Origin: Actinomadura terrae
GTDB taxonomy: Bacteria; Actinomycetota; Actinomycetes; Streptosporangiales; Streptosporangiaceae
Length of the DNA: 64,000 nt
Direction: 5' to 3'
Assembly: GCF_022751215.1 (NCBI RefSeq)
Contig: NZ_JAICDG010000003.1
Coordinates: 744,001-808,000, forward strand
Position numbers and translations under genes: made by a program. Of this stretch, positions 58,783 through 64,000 are shown piece after piece; within the stretch, counting starts at the first letter, position 1; every line of letters begins with the position of its first letter. The notes below the pieces were generated by a model. That model saw only the letters and a program-made list of their open reading frames with translations, was not told the origin of the DNA and made no database searches.

Positions 58783-59835
58783 TCAATACTGCGGGACGGT
58801 CGTCAGGGGTTGCGGGTGGGGCGTGATGTCGTGGGCGGACGGCTGGGAGCCCGCCGCGCGCAGGACGCCCGCCGCACCGATCACGGCCGCGTCGCCGGTG
58901 TCGTCGCCGAGCCAGGCGTCCAGGCCGGTGCGCTCGCGGACGAGCCGGTCCAGGCCGGGCAGCCGCGCCGATCCGCCGGTCAGCGTGACGCCGACGCTGA
59001 GCAGCTCGCCGGAGATCTCGGGGGAGCAGCCGCCGAGCCCGGTCCGGATCGCCTCGACGATCCGCGTGACCGGGCCCTCGATCGCGCGCTGCACGTCGGT
59101 GGTGGTGAGCACCAGCCGCCGGGGCAGCCCGGTCGTGACCTCCCGTCCCTCGACCGCGGCCTGCCGCGCCGGGTGCCGTCCGATCGGCGGCACCGCGCCG
59201 ACCGCGATCTTGGCGGCCTCGGCGGCGGCGGGCGACAGCGCCACCCCGTGCTCGCGCCGGACGAGCGCGGCGATCGCGCGGTCCAGCGTGGACCCGCCGA
59301 CGTGCGCGGTGTGCGAGGTGACCAGCCCGCCGAACGCGATCACGCCGACGTCGGTGACCTCCGCGCCGATGTCGGCGACGACCGCGATCTCCGGGCCGGA
59401 CTCGATCAGCCCCATGCCGACGGCGGCGGCGATGGGCGTCGGCACGAGCGTGAGGCGGCGCGCGCCCGCCTGGTAGGCGGAGAACTGGAGGGCACGGTAG
59501 TGGACGGACGACAGCCCGCTCGGCACCGTCATGACCAGCCGGGGCCGCGCCATGTAGTGGCGCCGGTGGTGGGTGCGGACGAGATGGCGCATCAGGTACT
59601 CGGCCTCGTCGGTCTCGGTCGGCGCGCCCTCGCGGATCGGCCGCACGAGCCTGACGTCGGGGCTCCGTCCCGCCATCTGCTGGGCCGGGACGCCGAGCGC
59701 GAGGATCCGCCCGCTCCGCCGTGAGCGGGCCAGCAGCGACGGTTCTCGGCACACGACCCCGCGGCCCCTGACGTGCATCCGCACGGTCGCGCTGCCGAAG
59801 TCGATCGCCGTGTCCCGGCCCGCGTAGTCCCACAT
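58783..59835 (-). CDS. MreB/Mbl-type bacterial actin
   Basis: 350 residues from the ATG at 59835 (GGGGGGA upstream). ASKHA/actin signatures: IDFGSATVRM at residues 11-20 (phosphate 1; canonical DLGTAN here DFGSAT), MTVPSGLSSVHYRAL, ADIGAEVTDVGVIAFGG (phosphate 2), HVGGSTLDRAIAALVRREHG, and TLTGGSARLPGLDRLVRE (adenosine). Overall order and length match MreB rather than DnaK or Ppx. MreB filaments guide cell-wall synthesis, and in spore-forming actinomycetes they help build the spore wall. No mreC, mreD or rodA genes lie beside it, so this looks like an orphan paralogue. Confidence 0.85.
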   Translation of the reverse strand: MWDYAGRDTAIDFGSATVRMHVRGRGVVCREPSLLARSRRSGRILALGVPAQQMAGRSPDVRLVRPIREGAPTETDEAEYLMRHLVRTHHRRHYMARPRLVMTVPSGLSSVHYRALQFSAYQAGARRLTLVPTPIAAAVGMGLIESGPEIAVVADIGAEVTDVGVIAFGGLVTSHTAHVGGSTLDRAIAALVRREHGVALSPAAAEAAKIAVGAVPPIGRHPARQAAVEGREVTTGLPRRLVLTTTDVQRAIEGPVTRIVEAIRTGLGGCSPEISGELLSVGVTLTGGSARLPGLDRLVRERTGLDAWLGDDTGDAAVIGAAGVLRAAGSQPSAHDITPHPQPLTTVPQY

Positions 59836-59984
59836 CGTCGCGTCCCCCCAATCGCCCGGAATGCGCACGGAGTCCTGTTGATGCCCCCGGTGCCCGGGGC
59901 AATGCCCACCGCCGGGTAAGCGAATGGCAACGGCACGGCGAACGCGCATCCGGAATGTCGGACAGAGGTGGGGCGGCCTCCCGT

Positions 59985-60014
59985 GGGCCCGCGCCGCAAT
60001 CCCGCGCCGGGCCC
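59985..60014 (-). terminator. Possible hairpin after the NB-ARC gene
   Basis: GGGCCC at 59985-59990 and again at 60009-60014 can pair across an 18-base GC-rich loop. It follows the stop at 60024 by nine bases in the direction of transcription. Weak evidence, since the arms are self-complementary six-mers. Confidence 0.3.
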
Positions 60015-60023
60015 AAGAGATCA

Positions 60024-62132
60024 TCAGTTCCGTCCCGCGTCGTCCTCGGAGGGCGGGCCGGCCGGGGCGAGGGCGTAGTCGAGGCCGTCCTCGGTCGGCA
60101 TGCGGAGCCCGGCGGTGTGGGCGGCCTCGTAGCCCTCGTCCCCGAGCGCGGCGCGCAGGCCCCGCTCGCACTCCCGGCGCGCCGCGACCAGCTCGGGCGA
60201 ACCGAGCTGGGGGAGGCCGTGCGAGCGCCACAGCCGCTGCCCGACCCCGATGAGCCGCGCCGCGGGCTCGGCCTCCCCGGTCGCGGCGAGGGCCAGCGAC
60301 AGCGCGTCCACGCACAGGGCGAGGAACCAGGTGTCGTTCAGCGGGCGCTTGGCCACCAGCGCGTCGCGGGCGTGCGCGGCGGCCTCCTCGGGATGGCCGA
60401 GGCCCAGCTCCGCGAGCGCGTGCACGTAGTCGGCCCACGCCTGGAGGCAGCGTTCGCCGCGCTCGGCGCTGTGCGTCCGCGACTCCCGCGCCAGCTCCGC
60501 CGCCTCCGCCAGCTGGCCGAGCTGGACGTGCGCGAACGCGCGGACGCCGCGCTCCAGAAACCAGATCGCCTCGTCCACGCCGCCGCGCGCCGGGTCGGGC
60601 CGCAGCGCCCGCATCATCCGCAGGGCCTCGGCGTTCCGGCCGCGCAGCGTCATCGACGATCCGGCCAGGAACTCGGCGGCCGTCGCGGCGAGCCGCCCGG
60701 TGTCCGCGCGGCAGATCTCGACGCACTGGTCGGCCGCCGCGAGGTCGCCCTGGGCGAGCGTGATCAGCCCGCGCGCCCACGCCGCGCGCGTCCGCGCGAG
60801 ACCGGGCCTGGACGAGACGGCGAGCGCCCGTTCGAGGAAGTGGCGCCCCTCGCGCTGGTAGCCGCACGCGTACCAGTAGAACCACAGCGCGCCCGCCAGC
60901 TCGACCGCGTCGTCGCCGTCGCGCGGGTCGGCGAGCGCGCCCTCCAGCGCCGCCCGCACGTCCGGGTGGACGGCCCGGACGCGCTCGTACCAGTCGATCT
61001 GCCGCCCGCCCATCCAGAAGGCGTAGGCGCGGCGGGCCATCGCGAGGTGGAAGGCGCGGTGCCGGCGCGCGATCTCCTGCTCCTCGCCCAGCTCCCGCAG
61101 CCACCGCGCGCCGTACTCGCGGACCGTGTCGAGCATCCCGTAGCGGGCGTGCGGGCCCGTCCCGTCGCACGTCAGCACCGACTTGTGCACCAGCCGTGCC
61201 AGCACGCGCGGCAGCTCGGCGGCGGTGAGCGGCCCGCCCGCGCACACCTCCTGGACGGTCTGCCGGTCGAAGTCGGCGGCGAACACCGACGCCCGCGCCC
61301 ACAGCAGCCGCTCGGCGGGCCCGCACAGCTCGTGGCTCCAGCCGATCGCCGTGCGCAGGCTCTCGTGCCGGCCCGGCTCGTGGCCGGGGCCCCGCGCGAG
61401 CATCCGGAACCGGTCGTCGAGCCGGTCGGCGACGGCCTCCACCGGCAGCACCCGCAGCCAGGGCGCGGCCAGCTCCAGCGCGAGCGGCAGCCCGTCCAGC
61501 CGCCGGCACAGCCGCGTGACGGCGTCGCGGTTCGCCTCGTCCACCGCGAACCCGGGGACGGCGTGCCGGGCCCGCTCGGCGAACAGCCGCACCGCGTCGC
61601 CGGCGTCTCCCTTGGCGCCGGGGTCGACGGGCAGCGGCGCGAGCGCGATGACCCGCTCGCCGTCGGCCTCCAGCGGCTGCCGGGACGTCGCCAGGATGCG
61701 CAGCTGGGGCGCCTCGGCCAGCAGCGCCCGCGCGAGCGCCGCGCACGCGCCGGTCAGGTGCTCGCAGGTGTCCAGGACGAGCAGGGTGGAGCGTCCCGCC
61801 AGGTGCCCGGCCAGGACCTCGGCCAGCGGCCGCGTCCCGGGGTCGTGGACGCGCAGCGTCGTCGCGACCGTCGGGACGAGCAGCACCGGGTCGCGCAGCC
61901 GGGACAGCTCCACCAGCCAGATCCCGTCGGGGAACCGGCCCCGGGCGCGCCGCGCCGCCTCCAGTGCGGTGCGCGTCTTGCCGACGCCGCCCACCCCCGT
62001 GAGGGTGACCAGCGGCGACTCCTCCAGGGCGCCGTCCAGTTCGGCGAGCTCCACGGCCCGTCCCACGAAGCTCGGCAGTCCCACGGGCAGGTTCCCGCCC
62101 CGCCCGCCGTCCGCCGTCGTCGATGCGCTCAT
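60024..62132 (-). CDS. NB-ARC/STAND ATPase with TPR-like C-terminus
   Basis: 702 residues. The P-loop GVGGVGKT (46-53), Walker B LLVLDTCEHL (117-126), TSRQPL sensor and GLPLALELAA motif define a STAND NTPase as in AfsR- and LuxR-type regulators. Helical TPR-like repeats follow from about residue 370 (ALWFYWYACGYQREGRHFLERAL, ELARESRTHSAERGER). Unlike most relatives it has neither an N-terminal SARP/OmpR domain nor a C-terminal LuxR helix-turn-helix. It may work through a separate DNA-binding partner or as a signalling scaffold. It lies between the MreB-like gene and the polyprenyl synthetase. Confidence 0.85.
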   Translation of the reverse strand: MSASTTADGGRGGNLPVGLPSFVGRAVELAELDGALEESPLVTLTGVGGVGKTRTALEAARRARGRFPDGIWLVELSRLRDPVLLVPTVATTLRVHDPGTRPLAEVLAGHLAGRSTLLVLDTCEHLTGACAALARALLAEAPQLRILATSRQPLEADGERVIALAPLPVDPGAKGDAGDAVRLFAERARHAVPGFAVDEANRDAVTRLCRRLDGLPLALELAAPWLRVLPVEAVADRLDDRFRMLARGPGHEPGRHESLRTAIGWSHELCGPAERLLWARASVFAADFDRQTVQEVCAGGPLTAAELPRVLARLVHKSVLTCDGTGPHARYGMLDTVREYGARWLRELGEEQEIARRHRAFHLAMARRAYAFWMGGRQIDWYERVRAVHPDVRAALEGALADPRDGDDAVELAGALWFYWYACGYQREGRHFLERALAVSSRPGLARTRAAWARGLITLAQGDLAAADQCVEICRADTGRLAATAAEFLAGSSMTLRGRNAEALRMMRALRPDPARGGVDEAIWFLERGVRAFAHVQLGQLAEAAELARESRTHSAERGERCLQAWADYVHALAELGLGHPEEAAAHARDALVAKRPLNDTWFLALCVDALSLALAATGEAEPAARLIGVGQRLWRSHGLPQLGSPELVAARRECERGLRAALGDEGYEAAHTAGLRMPTEDGLDYALAPAGPPSEDDAGRN

Positions 62133-62251
62133 CTCCCGCCACCGTTCCGCGTTCTCCGGGACTCTCGACGGTAGCCGCGCGACAGCGCCTGGTAAGGCGA
62201 ACGTCCGAACCCGGCCCGACTTCGTGCGTCCCGGCTCCGGCGGGGCCGTGA

Positions 62252-63358
62252 TCAGGGAATCCGGGCCGCGACCCGGCCGATGACCGCGCGCAGGGCCGCG
62301 GCGGGCCCGGGCGGCGGGTCGGCGGCGTCCAGGCAGGCCGCCGCGGCCGCGAGGTGCTCGGCGGCCGCGTCCGCCGCGAGCCGCCGCGCGCCCGTCCGCT
62401 CGACGAGCCCGGCCAGGTGGGCCAGGACGGCGGGGGAGAACTCGGCCCCGGTCTCGAAGGCGGCGGCCAGCTCGCGTCCGGCCGCCGTGCCGGAGGCGAG
62501 CGCCGCCACGACCGGCAGCGACCGCTTGCGGCGGGCCAGGTCGCGGTGGACGGCGCCGCCGGTCCCGCGCGGGTCGCCCCAGAGGCCGAGCATGTCGTCG
62601 GCCAGGTGGGAGGCGTGGCCGAGCCGCTCGCCGAACATCCGCATCAGCCGCACCCGGCCCGCGCTCCCGCCGCCGAACATCGTGCCGAGCGAGCAGGCGC
62701 AGCCGAGCAGCGAGGCGGTCTTGCCCGCGATCACCTCGCGGCAGTCGTCGGGCGTCGGGGCGGGCGCGGCGGCCAGCCGCAGCTCGGCGCCGCGTCCGGC
62801 GCCGAGGTCCTGGAGGCCCGCCGCGAGGTCGTGCAGGGCCCTCGGCGCGATGTCGCGGGGGCCCGCGGCGAGCACGTCCATCGCCGCGACCATGAGGGAG
62901 TCGCCGGTCAGCAGGGCCTGCGCGGTGCCGAACACCGTCCACGCCGCGGGCCTGCGCCGCCGCGTCCCGCCGCCGTCGATGATGTCGTCGTGGAGCAGGG
63001 TGAAGTGGTGGACCAGCTCCACCGCGACCGCCGCGGGCAGCGCGGCGGCCGCGTCGCCGCCCGCGGCCTCCCCGCACAGCAGCGCGAGCGCCGGGCGGAT
63101 CGAGGCCGCCTCGTCGGTGGTGTCCGGGCCGAACAGCGGGCGCTCGTGCTCGTCCCACCAGCCGAGGTGGTAGCCCGCGACGCGGCGGACGGCGGCGGGC
63201 AGGCGGTGCACGGCGGCGCTCAGCGCGGGCTCGAACAGCGCGAGGTGCTCGGCCTGGAACGCGGTGCCGAGCGGGCGCGGGGCGTCTCCGGCGGGCGGGG
63301 CGGCTCCGGGGGGCTCGGCGGCTCCGGTGGGCGGTGCCGGTGCCTCGGTCGCCGTCAT
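62252..63358 (-). CDS. Polyprenyl diphosphate synthetase (trans-isoprenyl type)
   Basis: 368 residues; GGAGGGGATC upstream of the ATG. The first aspartate-rich motif is LLHDDIIDGG (Asp124, Asp125, Asp128). The second is ADDMLGLWGDPRGTGG, the DDxLGxWGD form common in actinobacterial synthases. KTASLLGCA and the CGEAAGG region complete the fold. An Ala/Pro-rich N-terminal 35 residues is probably disordered. It should condense IPP with an allylic diphosphate to C15-C20 or longer. The divergent gene at 63629 looks like a terpene cyclase, so this enzyme probably makes its substrate. Confidence 0.9.
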   Translation of the reverse strand: MTATEAPAPPTGAAEPPGAAPPAGDAPRPLGTAFQAEHLALFEPALSAAVHRLPAAVRRVAGYHLGWWDEHERPLFGPDTTDEAASIRPALALLCGEAAGGDAAAALPAAVAVELVHHFTLLHDDIIDGGGTRRRRPAAWTVFGTAQALLTGDSLMVAAMDVLAAGPRDIAPRALHDLAAGLQDLGAGRGAELRLAAAPAPTPDDCREVIAGKTASLLGCACSLGTMFGGGSAGRVRLMRMFGERLGHASHLADDMLGLWGDPRGTGGAVHRDLARRKRSLPVVAALASGTAAGRELAAAFETGAEFSPAVLAHLAGLVERTGARRLAADAAAEHLAAAAACLDAADPPPGPAAALRAVIGRVAARIP

Positions 63359-63489
63359 GTTCGATCCCCTCCATCGTCCGCCCGGTAGGTCAGGGCCACC
63401 GTATTCGGACCCATCCAGAACAACGGGGCGAGACATGGCCGTTCCGGCCCGGCATTGCCTTTCCCTGACCTTCTCCTTACCTCTCGACA

Positions 63490-63534
63490 ACCTGGCAAAG
63501 GTCCCGGAACGAAAGGGGGGGTGACCTGGCAAAG
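63490..63534. promoter_or_regulatory. Paired direct repeats in the divergent terpene promoter region
   Basis: ACCTGGCAAAG occurs at 63490-63500 and 63524-63534, 34 bases apart (about three helical turns). They lie in the 270-base gap between the divergent polyprenyl synthetase and cyclase genes and could be binding sites for a shared regulator. The rest of the gap shows only the two ribosome sites. Confidence 0.45.
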
Positions 63535-63628
63535 CGGCGCCAGCGATGCCGCCCCTACCGCTTAGATCGGAGGTGTCAGGCAGAACTTCTGGCGTATCGA
63601 TGGCATAGATAGGGGAGCAGCGAACTCA

Positions 63629-64000
63629 ATGAACATCTCAGCGGACGCGTGCCCGGGTCTGGACGTTCTCGCCTCGGCGGACGCGGCCGTCGCCGCCGCC
63701 CGGATCACCGCCCGCGCCGCCGCGTGGGCGCGGCGGCTCGGGCCGCCCCTCGACCCGGGGCTCGCGCCGCTGTGCGGGCTGCTCGCCGCGTTCGTCGCGC
63801 CCTGGACGTCGCGGCCCGGCGCCGACCTCGTCGCCCGCACCGGCCTGTGGATCTTCGCGCTGGACGCCTGGACCGACGGCCCCGCCGCCCGCCGCGACCC
63901 TGCCGCCCTGCGCGGCGGCGTGGCCGAGCTGCGCGCCGTCGCGGCCGGGGCCGCGGGGTCCGGCCCGCTGGGGACGGGGCTCGCGGAGATCCGGGACGGG
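63629..64000 (+). CDS. Probable terpene cyclase, N-terminal part (runs off the window)
   Basis: 124 residues from an ATG with AGGGGAG upstream; open to the window end. The segment GLWIFALDAWTDGP at residues 72-85 looks like the first metal-binding region of class I terpene synthases, in the D-x3-D form (Asp79, Asp83) with the aromatic run before it. The preceding Ala-rich helices also fit. It is divergent from a polyprenyl diphosphate synthetase. The C-terminal NSE motif, which would settle it, is outside the window. Confidence 0.55.
   Translation, partial: MNISADACPGLDVLASADAAVAAARITARAAAWARRLGPPLDPGLAPLCGLLAAFVAPWTSRPGADLVARTGLWIFALDAWTDGPAARRDPAALRGGVAELRAVAAGAAGSGPLGTGLAEIRDG

Noticed and set aside
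1..64000. CRISPR arrays, rRNA operons, insertion sequences or prophage genes
   Set aside because: No regularly spaced repeats, rRNA motifs, transposase or phage structural motifs were seen on either strand.

Overview
The window is chromosomal DNA of a very high-GC Gram-positive actinomycete. The GC content is extreme and GTG starts are frequent. Stop/start overlaps are tight, and there is an ImuA/ImuB/DnaE2 mutasome under an actinobacterial-type LexA box. Gene content (DUF5954, FG-GAP, LVIVD, an MreB-like protein, a terpene pair) fits the Actinomadura/Thermomonosporaceae neighbourhood, but that placement is inference from family knowledge. There are no rRNA genes, insertion sequences, phage genes or CRISPR arrays.

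Layout. 1-10.4 kb: the end of an FG-GAP propeller protein, a small lipoprotein with a duplicated 3' remnant, a PhoD-type phosphatase, a PH-like membrane protein beside a Ppx/GppA phosphatase, an MMPL transporter, a Ser/Thr kinase with a beta-propeller, and a polysaccharide-deacetylase-like lipoprotein with altered catalytic residues. 10.5-16.2 kb: the SOS mutasome operon imuA'-imuB-dnaE2. 16.2-25 kb: mtnA, an M28 peptidase, a RecD2-type helicase, a solute-binding protein and an LVIVD propeller. 25-31.4 kb: a FUSC-like exporter, a CGNR zinc-finger regulator, a zinc-ribbon peptide, a glutamine-synthetase-like enzyme divergent from an amidohydrolase (the two halves of fungal FluG), and a CoA-disulfide-reductase-like flavoprotein.

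31.5-48 kb is the most striking block. Three DUF4132 proteins are followed by a tightly coupled operon of MoxR AAA+ ATPase, DUF5682 protein, VWA protein and SWIM zinc-finger protein. This matches the poorly understood E. coli yehI/yehL/yehM/yehP/yehQ set. A cystathionine gamma-lyase-like gene sits antisense inside it. After a phospholipid operon (CDP-alcohol phosphatidyltransferase, CdsA-like, PlsC-like, 48-50 kb) comes a second, unrelated MoxR/VWA operon on the minus strand (50.1-57.5 kb). It runs zinc-ribbon SDR, leucine-rich repeat protein, ankyrin protein, MoxR ATPase, HEXXH-VWA protein, metallo-beta-lactamase. Five junctions overlap or nearly abut, and a tRNA-like element lies just upstream. 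Each MoxR gene carries an in-frame copy of the same short hairpin repeat.

57.7-64 kb: a DUF5954 protein, an MreB/actin-like ATPase, an NB-ARC/TPR regulator without an obvious DNA-binding domain, and a polyprenyl synthetase divergent from the start of a probable terpene cyclase that runs off the window.

How the parts may work together: MoxR-VWA pairs act in other systems as chaperone or remodelling machines. Here two such machines lie next to scaffold proteins (DUF4132, ankyrin, LRR) that could select targets. That role is inference; the operon structure and domain content are seen directly.
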